From contig JAHQXD010000002.1 of assembly GCA_019449655.1 (NCBI GenBank), forward strand, positions 665,843 through 729,842: a stretch of DNA of 64,000 nt. Reading direction: 5' to 3'. The position numbers and the translations under genes are program-made. Positions 48,726-57,359 of this stretch are shown here, in pieces (the first letter of the stretch is position 1; each line of letters begins with the position of its first letter). The notes under the pieces are model-generated. The model made no database searches and was not told the DNA's origin. It worked only from the letters and a program-made list of their open reading frames with translations. Origin of the DNA: Ferrigenium straubiae. GTDB taxonomy: Bacteria; Pseudomonadota; Gammaproteobacteria; Burkholderiales; Gallionellaceae.

Positions 48726-50756
48726 ATGAGCGTGAACACACAGGATTTGTCCGACCAGGCGGAAATCGACCGCTTCGAGCAGACCATCCAGGCCTTTAAC
48801 GCCGGGACTCTGGATCTCGATCGCATGACGGCGGTGCGCCTGCAGCATGGCGTATACGGCCAGCGCCAGCACGGCGTGCACATGTTCCGCATCAAGGTGC
48901 CCGGCGGGCGCATGACGCCGGACCAGCTGGATGCGGTCGCGGATGTCGCCGCAGACTACTCGCAGAAAGACATTGCGCATATCACCACGCGCCACTCGCT
49001 GCAGATCCATTTCATCCCGCTCGACAGCACGCCCGCCGCGATGCGCCGCATCGCCGAGGTCGGCATGACCACGCGCGAGGCGTGCAGCAACACGGTGCGC
49101 AACATGACGGCCTGCGGCCTGTCCGGCGTGTGCCCGCGCGAGCGCGTCGATGTGACGAAGCATCTCGACTTTGCGGTGGTGCATTTCCTGCGCAACCCGC
49201 TCAACCAGCAGTTGCCGCGCAAATTCAAGTTCAGCTTCTCGGCCTGCGAGGCGGATTGCGCGCAGGCGATGCTGCACGACTGCGGCGTGGTGGCGATCGA
49301 GAAGGACGGTCAACACGGCTTCATGGTCAAGGCGGGCGGCGGCCTCGGGCACAAGCCGCGCGAGGCGATCGTGGTCGAGGAATTCATTCCCGAGCGCGAG
49401 CTGCTGTTCTCGCTGGAGGCGCTGGTAGCGCTGCACAACCGCTATTCCGACCGCACCAAGCGCGCCAAGTCGCGCATCAAGTTTCTCGTCGAACGCTTCG
49501 GTGAGCAGGGCTTCGTGGAGAAATACCGCGAGGAGTTCGAGCGCACCAGGGAGGCGCTCGCCGCGCAGGCCTGGCCGCAGGGCGAATGGCGCGCGCCGAC
49601 CGCTGGCGAAATCCCCGGCCCCGGCGCGCCGCGCAGGCTGTTCCCGCAGCATCAGGCTGGTTTATCTGTGCTGCCGGTCGCGGTGCCGAACGGCGACCTG
49701 AATGTGGCGCAGTTGCGCGGGCTCGCCGCGCTGTTGCGCGCGCAGGGGCTGGACGAAATCCGCACCACGCAGGACCAGAACCTCTCCATCTTCAACGTGC
49801 CTCAGTCCAGCGTGGCCGTACTGCGCAGCGGCCTGGCCGAACTCGGCCTGCGCGAGCCGGCCGCCGGGGACAACGTCGTGGCGTGCCCCGGCACCTCGAC
49901 CTGCCGCCTCGGCATCACCGCCAGCCCGGTAATCGCGCCGCAACTGTCCGGCGGCAAGGCCGACCTGCGCATCCGCGTGTCGGGCTGCCACAACGGCTGC
50001 GCGCAGCCGGAAACCGGCGACATCGGCATCTACGGCGAAGGCAAGCGCATGCACGGCAAACTGGTGCCGCATTACCAGATGTACTTCGCGGGCAGCGGCA
50101 TGCAGAACGGTGCGCTGGCCGTGAAGGGCCTCGCATTGCCGGTGGCGCGCATCAAGCAGGGCATAGAGCGCGTACAGGCGGCGCACCTCGCCAGCGGCGA
50201 GGCGAGCTTCTTCGCCTGGGCGCGCGCGCAGGCACCGGATTATTTCGCGCAGCTGCTGGCCGACCTCGCCGAGGTGAAGGCCGAGGATTTGCAGTCGGTG
50301 ATGCGCGATTACGGCGAGGCCGGCGACTTCCGCGTGCTGAACATGGGTGGCGGCGAATGCGCGGGCGTGTCGCAGGTGCTGATCGGTGCGAATTTCTTCG
50401 AGGCGGCGCACGAGCGCGAATACCGCAACGCACTGGTGTTCCAGCGCAAATACGACGAGGCGGCGCACTGCAACGAGGCGATCCTGCGCCTGCTCGGCTC
50501 GGGCATCGTGCAGTTGCTGGAGGGAGCGCATGACGGCGACCTCGAACAGCTCGCCGCACAACTGCGCGAGCTCACGCCCGGCGCACTCGCCGAGGAATTC
50601 GCGCAGGCGGCGGGCAGCCTCGGCGGCGATGCCGAGATTGACGCCGACACGCTCGCGGCGATCAGCGCGGCGGTGGACGGGTGGACGGTCAAGGCGGCGT
50701 CCTTCGCCTCTGAAAAGGATGCACAGCTCGACCTCACGGAGGCCCTGCCAAAATGA
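48726..50756 (+). CDS. cysI: Sulfite reductase hemoprotein (CysI-like), with C-terminal extension
   Basis: 676-aa sirohaem/[4Fe-4S] reductase. Two ferredoxin-like half-domains; cluster ligands CPGTSTC (CX5C) and CHNGC (CX3C) in RVSGCHNGCAQPETG are intact. IPLDSTPAAMRRIAEVG and THKL-type VRNMTACGLSGVCPRERV are in the first half. About 150 residues after the catalytic part (from about 530; NMGGGECAGVSQVLIGANFF) form an extra helical domain. AAGGA 7 nt before the ATG used. No separate flavoprotein CysJ nearby, so electrons may come from ferredoxin. Confidence 0.93.
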   Translation: MSVNTQDLSDQAEIDRFEQTIQAFNAGTLDLDRMTAVRLQHGVYGQRQHGVHMFRIKVPGGRMTPDQLDAVADVAADYSQKDIAHITTRHSLQIHFIPLDSTPAAMRRIAEVGMTTREACSNTVRNMTACGLSGVCPRERVDVTKHLDFAVVHFLRNPLNQQLPRKFKFSFSACEADCAQAMLHDCGVVAIEKDGQHGFMVKAGGGLGHKPREAIVVEEFIPERELLFSLEALVALHNRYSDRTKRAKSRIKFLVERFGEQGFVEKYREEFERTREALAAQAWPQGEWRAPTAGEIPGPGAPRRLFPQHQAGLSVLPVAVPNGDLNVAQLRGLAALLRAQGLDEIRTTQDQNLSIFNVPQSSVAVLRSGLAELGLREPAAGDNVVACPGTSTCRLGITASPVIAPQLSGGKADLRIRVSGCHNGCAQPETGDIGIYGEGKRMHGKLVPHYQMYFAGSGMQNGALAVKGLALPVARIKQGIERVQAAHLASGEASFFAWARAQAPDYFAQLLADLAEVKAEDLQSVMRDYGEAGDFRVLNMGGGECAGVSQVLIGANFFEAAHEREYRNALVFQRKYDEAAHCNEAILRLLGSGIVQLLEGAHDGDLEQLAAQLRELTPGALAEEFAQAAGSLGGDAEIDADTLAAISAAVDGWTVKAASFASEKDAQLDLTEALPK

Positions 50757-51454
50757 GCCTGCAACAAAAAATCGAACAGACCGTTGCCGTGCTGCAGCAG
50801 GCCGCGCGCGACTTCGCTCCGGTGTGCTTTGCCAACAGCCTCGGCGCGGAAGACATGGTGCTGACCGACCTGATCGCCAGACACAAGTTGGATATCGAGA
50901 TGTTCAGCCTCGATACCGGCCGCCTGCCGCAGGAGACCTACGACCTGATGCAGGAAGTGCACCGGCTCTATGGCGTGCCGCTGAAAATCTATTTCCCGGA
51001 CTGCACCGCGGTCGAGGAGTATGTCGGGCAGAACGGCGCGAATGCGTTCTACGACAGCGTGGAACTCCGCAAGCGCTGCTGCTACATCCGCAAGGTCGAG
51101 CCGCTCAGGCGCGCGCTCGTGGGCAAGCGTGCCTGGATCACCGGCATGCGCCGCGAGCAGGCCGTCACGCGCGGCGGCCTGGAAGTGTCGTCGTTTGACG
51201 TGGAGCACGGCCTGCAGAAATTCAATCCGCTGCTGGACTGGACGAATGCCGAGGTATGGGAGTACATCAAACAAAACGATGTGCCGTACAATAAGCTGCA
51301 CGACCATTTCTACCCCAGCATCGGCTGCGCGCCCTGCACGCGCGCGGTGACCCCCGGCGAAGACATCCGCGCCGGAAGGTGGTGGTGGGAAGACCCGGAA
51401 AACAAGGAGTGCGGCCTGCATGTTGGAAAAAGCAGCCCTATAAAACGCGCATGA
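50753..51454 (+). CDS. cysH: Adenylyl-sulfate reductase (APS type)
   Basis: 233-aa thioredoxin-dependent reductase releasing sulfite from APS. Cys pairs KRCCYIRKVEPL and SIGCAPCTRAV bind a [4Fe-4S] cluster, marking APS rather than PAPS specificity; catalytic Cys in ENKECGLH at the C-terminus. PAPS reductase family core FANSLGAEDMVL. Overlaps cysI by 4 nt (ATGA). Fits the absence of cysC. Confidence 0.96.
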   Translation: MSLQQKIEQTVAVLQQAARDFAPVCFANSLGAEDMVLTDLIARHKLDIEMFSLDTGRLPQETYDLMQEVHRLYGVPLKIYFPDCTAVEEYVGQNGANAFYDSVELRKRCCYIRKVEPLRRALVGKRAWITGMRREQAVTRGGLEVSSFDVEHGLQKFNPLLDWTNAEVWEYIKQNDVPYNKLHDHFYPSIGCAPCTRAVTPGEDIRAGRWWWEDPENKECGLHVGKSSPIKRA

Positions 51455-51460
51455 ATAAAT

Positions 51461-51488
51461 CGTCATTCCCGCCTTCGCGGGAATGACG
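51461..51488. terminator. Perfect hairpin between cysH and cysD (family A, copy 2)
   Basis: CGTCATTCCCGC (51461-51472) and GCGGGAATGACG (51477-51488) with a 4-nt CTTC loop; 12-bp perfect stem. Same CGTCATTCC ends as the elements at 34.4 and 52.4 kb. No T-tract, so mRNA processing or stability is as likely as termination. Confidence 0.75.
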
Positions 51489-51526
51489 AATGAATTTGAT
51501 GCTTGAAAAATGAAAGAAAACTGAAG

Positions 51527-52432
51527 ATGACTGCACATACTTTTACCCATCTGGATGCGCTGGAAAGCGAGTCCATCCACATCATGCGCGAGGTCGCGGC
51601 GGAGTGCAAAAACCCCGCCATGCTGTTTTCCGGCGGCAAGGATTCCATCGTGATGCTGCGCCTTGCCGAAAAGGCGTTCCGCCCGGCGCGCTTCCCCTTC
51701 CCACTGGTGCATATCGACACCGAGCACAACTTCCCGGAGGTGATTTTCACCCGCGACAAGCTGGCTGCCGATCTGGGTGAGCGGCTCATCGTGCGCTCGC
51801 TGGAAGACTCGATCAAGCGCGGCACCATCGTCATCAAGGATCCGGACAAGCCGCGCAACCCATACCAGTCCGTGACGCTGCTCGAGACCATCGCCGAGTT
51901 CGGCTTCGATGCCTGCATGGGCGGCGCGCGGCGCGACGAGGAAAAGGCGCGCGCGAAGGAGCGCATCTTCTCGTTCCGCGACGAGTTCGGCCAGTGGGAC
52001 CCGAAGAACCAGCGCCCCGAGCTGTGGGACATCTACAACACGCGCGTGCATGCGGGCGAGAACATCCGCGTGTTCCCGATCTCCAACTGGACCGAGATGG
52101 ATATCTGGCAATACATTGCGCGCGAGAAGCTGTACATCCCGGAAATCTACTATGCGCACGAGCGCGAAGTGATCCGCCGCGGCAGCGCGGTCATTCCGGT
52201 GTCGCATCTGGTGCAGCCCAAGCCGGGCGAAAAAGTGGAGGTGCTCTCGGTGCGTTTCCGCACCGTAGGCGACATGACCTGTACCGCGCCGGTGGAATCG
52301 ACCGCACGCAATGCGCAGGAAATCATCGACGAGACCTCGACCACGCGCATCACCGAGCGCGGTGCGACACGCATGGACGACCAGACTTCGGAGGCTTCGA
52401 TGGAGCTGCGCAAGAAGGAAGGGTATTTCTGA
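51527..52432 (+). CDS. cysD: Sulfate adenylyltransferase subunit 2
   Basis: 301-aa ATP-pyrophosphatase-fold subunit. PP-loop AMLFSGGKDSIVMLRL, TEHNFPEVIFTRDKLA, and C-terminal MDDQTSEASMELRKKEGYF. Forms the ATP sulfurylase with CysN. ATG used; a TTG eight codons upstream is less likely. Confidence 0.97.
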   Translation: MTAHTFTHLDALESESIHIMREVAAECKNPAMLFSGGKDSIVMLRLAEKAFRPARFPFPLVHIDTEHNFPEVIFTRDKLAADLGERLIVRSLEDSIKRGTIVIKDPDKPRNPYQSVTLLETIAEFGFDACMGGARRDEEKARAKERIFSFRDEFGQWDPKNQRPELWDIYNTRVHAGENIRVFPISNWTEMDIWQYIAREKLYIPEIYYAHEREVIRRGSAVIPVSHLVQPKPGEKVEVLSVRFRTVGDMTCTAPVESTARNAQEIIDETSTTRITERGATRMDDQTSEASMELRKKEGYF

Positions 52433-52434
52433 AC

Positions 52435-52550
52435 CGTCATTCCGGCGCAGGCCGGAATCCAGATAATTAAAGAAGGACCACCGCAACGCGGTGACAAGGC
52501 CTAAGGCATATTGAATAAACCGCTGGATTCCGGCCTGCGCCGGAATGACG
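52435..52550. repeat. MITE-like element with 28-bp inverted ends (family A, copy 3)
   Basis: Perfect 28-bp inverted repeats at 52435-52462 and 52523-52550, starting CGTCATTCCGGCGCAGGCC; each arm can also fold by itself. 60 bp between them includes a CACCGCAACGCGGTG hairpin. Separates cysD from cysN and starts 3 bp after the cysD stop. Confidence 0.88.
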
Positions 52551-52575
52551 AAGCCGAAAAATTTGAGGTTACATT

Positions 52576-53829
52576 ATGAGCAACACGACACAACTGTTAC
52601 GTTTCATCACCGCCGGCAGCGTGGACGACGGCAAGAGCACGCTGATCGGCCGCCTGCTGCACGACTCGAAGTCGATCTTCGAAGACCAGCTCTCCGCAAT
52701 TTCCAAGACCAGCGAGAAGCGCGGTATGGCCGCCGTTGACCTCTCGCTGCTAACTGACGGCCTGCAGGCCGAGCGCGAGCAGGGCATCACCATTGACGTG
52801 GCCTACCGCTACTTCGCCACGCCGAAGCGCAAGTTCATTATTGGCGACACGCCGGGCCACGAGCAGTACACGCGCAACATGGTCACCGCCGCGAGCACGG
52901 CGAACCTGGTGGTCATTTTGATCGATGCGCGCAAGGGTGTGCTCACGCAGACGCGCCGCCATACTTTCCTCGCGAGCCTGGTCGGCGTGCCGCACATCGT
53001 GCTGGCCGTGAACAAGATGGACATGGTCGATTACTCCGAAGACACGTTCAACGCTATCGTCGCCGAGTACCGCGCCTTTGCGGCACAACTCGGCATCCAT
53101 GAAGTGACCTGTATCCCGATGTCCGCCCTGAACGGCGACATGGTGGTGGAGCATGGCGACAACCTGAGCTGGTACAAGGGCGCACCGCTGCTGGAATTCC
53201 TGGAAAACGTGGCGATCGATTACGACGTGAACACCGCCGATTTCCGCTATCCGGTGCAATGGGTGTGCCGCCCGCAGACGCAGGAATACCATGATTTCCG
53301 CGGCTACATGGGGCGCATCGAATCGGGCGAGGTCGCGGTCGGCGACGAGATCACCGTGCTGCCCTCGGGCCGCACCAGCAAGGTGAAGGGGATCGTTGCC
53401 TACAACGACAAGCTGCAGCGCGCCTATGCGCCGCAATCCATCACCATCACGCTGGCCGACGAGATCGACATCTCGCGCGGCGACATGTTCGTGAAGGGGG
53501 GCGGAAATCCGCCCAGAGTGGAAAAGGAATTCGAGGCCATGCTGTGCTGGCTGGCCGAAGCGCCGCTGGACAAGAATCGCAAGTACATCATCAAGCACAC
53601 CACGCGCATGGTGAAATGCCTGTTCTCGCACCTCGACTACCGCGTCGACGTGAACACCCTGGCGCACCACGAAACCGACAAGCTCAACATGAACGACATC
53701 GCGCGCGTTGCGATGAAGGTGCAGCAGCCGTTGGTGTTCGACCATTACCAGCACAACCGCGCCACCGGGAGCTTCATCGTGATCGACGAGGCGACGAACA
53801 ACACCGTGGCGGCAGGGATGATCGTTTAA
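52576..53829 (+). CDS. cysN: Sulfate adenylyltransferase subunit 1 (GTPase)
   Basis: 417-aa EF-Tu-like GTPase subunit that drives APS formation. G1 GSVDDGKSTLIGRLL, G3 DTPGHEQYTRN, G4 NKMDMVDYS. Ends after the third domain; no CysC (APS kinase) fusion, in keeping with an APS-type CysH. Confidence 0.97.
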   Translation: MSNTTQLLRFITAGSVDDGKSTLIGRLLHDSKSIFEDQLSAISKTSEKRGMAAVDLSLLTDGLQAEREQGITIDVAYRYFATPKRKFIIGDTPGHEQYTRNMVTAASTANLVVILIDARKGVLTQTRRHTFLASLVGVPHIVLAVNKMDMVDYSEDTFNAIVAEYRAFAAQLGIHEVTCIPMSALNGDMVVEHGDNLSWYKGAPLLEFLENVAIDYDVNTADFRYPVQWVCRPQTQEYHDFRGYMGRIESGEVAVGDEITVLPSGRTSKVKGIVAYNDKLQRAYAPQSITITLADEIDISRGDMFVKGGGNPPRVEKEFEAMLCWLAEAPLDKNRKYIIKHTTRMVKCLFSHLDYRVDVNTLAHHETDKLNMNDIARVAMKVQQPLVFDHYQHNRATGSFIVIDEATNNTVAAGMIV

Positions 53830-53863
53830 CTCCCTGTCTTTGTGATCTCATTGGATGTTCGTT

Positions 53864-53887
53864 GGGCGGGTCTTGGCCCCGCCCTTT
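53864..53887 (+). terminator. Terminator after cysN
   Basis: GGGCGGG (53864-53870) and CCCGCCC (53878-53884), loop TCTTGGC, then TTTGATTT. Ends the cys run. Confidence 0.7.
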
Positions 53888-53980
53888 GATTTGCCTGGGC
53901 CTCCTCCTGCGCTGCTGCGCAATACAATCGTTGTGTGCTATCTTTCGCGCCATGCAAGTCGTTGAAACCTCCCCGATGCC

Positions 53981-54952
53981 ATGAGCCTGTTTGCCCTGAT
54001 CGCCGCGCTGTTGCTGGAGCAACTCCAGCCGCTCTCCTCGCGAAAATATCTGCATGGCTGGCTGTCCGGCTACGTCGATTTCTTCCAGCGGCACTTCAAT
54101 GCCGGGCAGCACAGGCACGGCAAGATCGCCTGGCTGCTGGCGGTGCTGCCGTTGCTGGCTGGCGCGGTGGCGCTGTACTGGCTGCTGTGTCATGTGCATC
54201 CGGTGTTTGCCTGGGCTTTCAACGTGCTGGTGCTGTACCTCACGATGGGCTTTCGCCAGTTCAGCCACTATTTCACCGACATTCATGAGGCGTTGCGCAA
54301 CGACAGGCTGGACGAGGCACGCGGGCTGCTGACCCGGTGGCGCGGCATTCCTGCGCACGAACTGAATGCCGAGGAAGTGGCGCGTGTCACCATCGAGGAA
54401 GCGCTGATCGCCTCACACCGCAACGTGTTTGGCGTGATCGTGTGGTTCGTGCTGTTCAGCGCAGTCGGCCTGGGCGGCGCGGCGGGCGCCTTGCTGTACC
54501 GTCTCGGGCAGTTCCTGCGCAAGCGCTGGGATGACGAGGATGCCGCCGCCGAGCCGGATATCCTGACGGGGGAGGACTGGGGCGGCGGCGAATTCGGCGG
54601 CTTCGCGCGCCAGGCGTTCTATGTGCTGGAATGGCTGCCGATCCGCATGACCGCCGCAACTTTCGCCATCGTCGGCGACTTCGAGGATACGGTGTATTGC
54701 TGGCGCACCCAGGCGGCGAGCTGGCCCGACCCTGAGGCGGGCATCCTGCTGGCCAGCGGCGCGGGGGCGCTCGGCGTGCGCCTCGGCATGCCGATCCCGC
54801 AGGGCGGCCTGCCGCTCGACAGGCCGGAGCTCGGCGTGGGCGACGATGCCGATGCCGACTTCATGCGCAGCACCATCGGCCTGGTGTGGCGCTCGGTGGT
54901 GTTCTGGATGATCCTGCTGTTGTTGCTGACGCTGGCGAGTTTACTGGGCTGA
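53981..54952 (+). CDS. CobD/CbiB-family (AmpE-like) membrane protein
   Basis: 323-aa protein with about 5 helices. SLFALIAALLLEQLQPLSSR and VLYLTMGFRQFSHYFTDIHEAL, IEEALIASHRNVFGVIVWFVL resemble AmpE/CobD relatives. AmpE is an inner-membrane sensor-type protein linked to beta-lactamase regulation in enterics. No cobalamin genes in the window, so a corrinoid role is unlikely here. Confidence 0.8.
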   Translation: MSLFALIAALLLEQLQPLSSRKYLHGWLSGYVDFFQRHFNAGQHRHGKIAWLLAVLPLLAGAVALYWLLCHVHPVFAWAFNVLVLYLTMGFRQFSHYFTDIHEALRNDRLDEARGLLTRWRGIPAHELNAEEVARVTIEEALIASHRNVFGVIVWFVLFSAVGLGGAAGALLYRLGQFLRKRWDDEDAAAEPDILTGEDWGGGEFGGFARQAFYVLEWLPIRMTAATFAIVGDFEDTVYCWRTQAASWPDPEAGILLASGAGALGVRLGMPIPQGGLPLDRPELGVGDDADADFMRSTIGLVWRSVVFWMILLLLLTLASLLG

Positions 54953-54973
54953 CAGCGGCCTTCCGTGCCAGCC

Positions 54974-56767
54974 ATGCCCCTCCCGAAACCACCCCAGCCC
55001 GCCATCCGGCGCCTGTCCCCGCTGCGCGACTTGTGGCCTTTCCTGCGTCCCTACCGTGCGCGGATCGCGCTTGCGCTTGCCTTGCTGTGCCTCGGCTCGG
55101 CCACCATGCTGCTGGTGCCGTTGGCATTCCGCGATCTGATCGATTTCGGTTTCGGGCAACGGGAAACAACCGGCAGCGGGCTGTTCGGCACATCCGGCCT
55201 GAGCAGTCACTTTGTCCTGCTGTTCGGGCTGGCGGCCCTCTGGGCGCTGACCGTGGCAGCGCGCTATTACACCGTGACCTGGGTCGGCGAGCGGGTTACG
55301 GCGGACCTGCGCAGCGCGGTGTACGCGCGCATGCTGATGCAGTCGCCGCAGTTCTTCGAGACGCTGCAGACCGGCGAAGTGCTCTCGCGGCTGACGGGCG
55401 ATACCACGCTGATCCAGACCGTGGTCGGCAGCGCGATTTCGATGGGCCTGCGCAGCCTGTTCCAGTTCATCGGCGGCATGGTCATGCTGGCCGTGACCAG
55501 CTTCTACCTGTTCTCCCTGAACATCGGGCTGATGGCCCTGCTGATGCTGCCGATCTTCGCCATCGGCCGCAGGGTGAAGAAGCTGTCGCGCGAATCGCAG
55601 GACAGGATCGCCGACGCCTCGGCGCTGGCCAGCGAGATCCTCAACGCGATTCCGACGGTGCAGGCCTATACCCAGGAGCCGCAGGAAACCGGGCGCTTCG
55701 CGGGCCGCGCGGAGGCGAGCTTCGTCAGCGCGATCCGGCGCACGCGCGTGCGCGCTGCGATGACCGTCGTGGTCATCACCGCGGTGATGGGCACCATTAT
55801 CTTCGTGCTGTGGGTCGGTGCGAACCAGGTGCAGCAGGGCAGCATGACCGGCGGGCAGCTGGCCTCGTTCATCCTCTACGCGGCGCTGGTGGCGGGCGGG
55901 GTGGGCACCATGGCGGAGACCTGGGGCGACGTGATGCGCGCGGCGGGGGCGACCGAGCGCCTGCTGGAGCTGCTGCATGCGGAAGCCGCCATCGTCGAGG
56001 CCGCCGCACCGCAGCCGCTGCCGAAGCCTTCACAGGCGGCGCTGCGCTTCGAGCAGGTCACCTTCCGCTACCCGGCGCGCCCGCAGCTCGCGGCGCTGTA
56101 CGACGTCACGCTGGATGTCGCTCCCGGCGAAACTGTCGCGCTGGTCGGCCCTTCCGGCGCGGGCAAGACCACGCTGTTCCAGCTCTTGCTGCGCTTCTAC
56201 GACGTGACGGACGGCTGCATCCGCTTCAACGGGCTGGACATCCGCCAGCTTGCGCTGCGCGAGCTGCGTGACAGGATCGCCATCGTGCCGCAGGACCCGG
56301 TGATCTTCTCGGCCGATGCGCTGGAGAACATTCGCTACGGCCGCCCCGATGCGAGCGACGCGGAAGTCGTCGCCGCCGCGAAGGCGGCGCTGGTGGACGA
56401 ATTCATCGACCGTCTGCCGGAAGGCTACCAGACCTTCCTCGGCGAGCGCGGCATCCGCCTCTCCGGCGGACAGCGCCAGCGCATCGCCATCGCGCGCGCG
56501 ATCCTGAAGGATGCGCCGCTGCTACTGCTCGACGAGGCCACCAGCGCGCTCGACGCGGAATCCGAAATCCTCGTGCAGCAGGGCTTGAACGCCGCGATGC
56601 AGGGGCGCACCACCCTCATCATCGCGCACCGGCTGGCCACCGTGCAGAAGGCCGACCGCATCGTCGTACTGGAGGAGGGGCGCATCATCGAGACCGGCGC
56701 GCCGGAAGACCTGCGCAAACAGGACGGGCTTTACGCGCGGCTCGCGAGCCTGCAGTTCGACGTTTGA
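54974..56767 (+). CDS. ABC exporter, fused membrane and ATPase domains
   Basis: 597-aa half-transporter of the ABCB/MsbA type. Six-helix domain (about 20-315), then NBD with Walker A GPSGAGKTT, signature RLSGGQRQRIAIARAI, Walker B LLLLDEATSALD, switch IIAHRLATV. ATG at 54974 used; a GTG three codons upstream is as good. Substrate unknown; possibly lipid or drug. Confidence 0.92.
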   Translation: MPLPKPPQPAIRRLSPLRDLWPFLRPYRARIALALALLCLGSATMLLVPLAFRDLIDFGFGQRETTGSGLFGTSGLSSHFVLLFGLAALWALTVAARYYTVTWVGERVTADLRSAVYARMLMQSPQFFETLQTGEVLSRLTGDTTLIQTVVGSAISMGLRSLFQFIGGMVMLAVTSFYLFSLNIGLMALLMLPIFAIGRRVKKLSRESQDRIADASALASEILNAIPTVQAYTQEPQETGRFAGRAEASFVSAIRRTRVRAAMTVVVITAVMGTIIFVLWVGANQVQQGSMTGGQLASFILYAALVAGGVGTMAETWGDVMRAAGATERLLELLHAEAAIVEAAAPQPLPKPSQAALRFEQVTFRYPARPQLAALYDVTLDVAPGETVALVGPSGAGKTTLFQLLLRFYDVTDGCIRFNGLDIRQLALRELRDRIAIVPQDPVIFSADALENIRYGRPDASDAEVVAAAKAALVDEFIDRLPEGYQTFLGERGIRLSGGQRQRIAIARAILKDAPLLLLDEATSALDAESEILVQQGLNAAMQGRTTLIIAHRLATVQKADRIVVLEEGRIIETGAPEDLRKQDGLYARLASLQFDV

Positions 56768-56779
56768 ACCGGCATCTCA

Positions 56780-57328
56780 TCAGGACTTACGCCGCCTCCA
56801 CAGCCATATGCCGGCTCCCGCCGCCAGGATGATGACCAGCACCGTTTCCTCGAATTGTTTGAGGTTGCCAATCCAGCTTTCCAGCGCCACGCCGAAATAG
56901 TACCCGGCTGACGCCACGGCAACGGCCCAGACCAGGGCGCCGGCCATGTTGAGCAAGGCGAATACCAGAAACGGGATGCTGCTCATGCCGATCACGAAGG
57001 GCCCCGCAATACGCAATCCATAAAAGAATCGTACTCCGAGGATGAGCGGAACATGATAACGATCCAGCAGCGACTGCACGACAGGCGCCTTGCGGCGCAG
57101 GGCGGGAAAACGCTGTAACAGCCGTTCGCCCTGCCACCGCCCGAGGAGGAACGCCGACTGGTCTCCCAGCGTGCTGGCGACAAAGGCGATGGCGATGACC
57201 CAGGATAAGTCGAGCATGCCGCGATGGGCGGCGAAACCGGCGGCGATCAGCACCGTCTCGCCTTCCAGGAAAGTGCCCGCGAACAGGGCATAGTAGCCGT
57301 AGCTGGCGATCAGTGCGGTGAGCGTCAT
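56780..57328 (-). CDS. DedA family membrane protein
   Basis: 182-aa protein of the DedA/VTT family, implicated in lipid-carrier (undecaprenyl phosphate or PE) flipping. FLEGETVLIAAGFAAHRG, and GRWQGERLLQRFPAL, GVRFFYGLRIAGPFVIGMSSIPF; about 5 membrane segments. Convergent with the ABC exporter and 31 nt after glgP on the same strand. Confidence 0.92.
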   Translation of the reverse strand: MTLTALIASYGYYALFAGTFLEGETVLIAAGFAAHRGMLDLSWVIAIAFVASTLGDQSAFLLGRWQGERLLQRFPALRRKAPVVQSLLDRYHVPLILGVRFFYGLRIAGPFVIGMSSIPFLVFALLNMAGALVWAVAVASAGYYFGVALESWIGNLKQFEETVLVIILAAGAGIWLWRRRKS

Positions 57329-57359
57329 GGCAATGGCTGCCTCAAGTTAACGGTGATCT

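Noticed and set aside
50309-52486. 725-codon open frame on the minus strand opposite cysI, cysH, cysD
   Set aside because: Antisense shadow of three well-supported cys genes; no recognisable domain.
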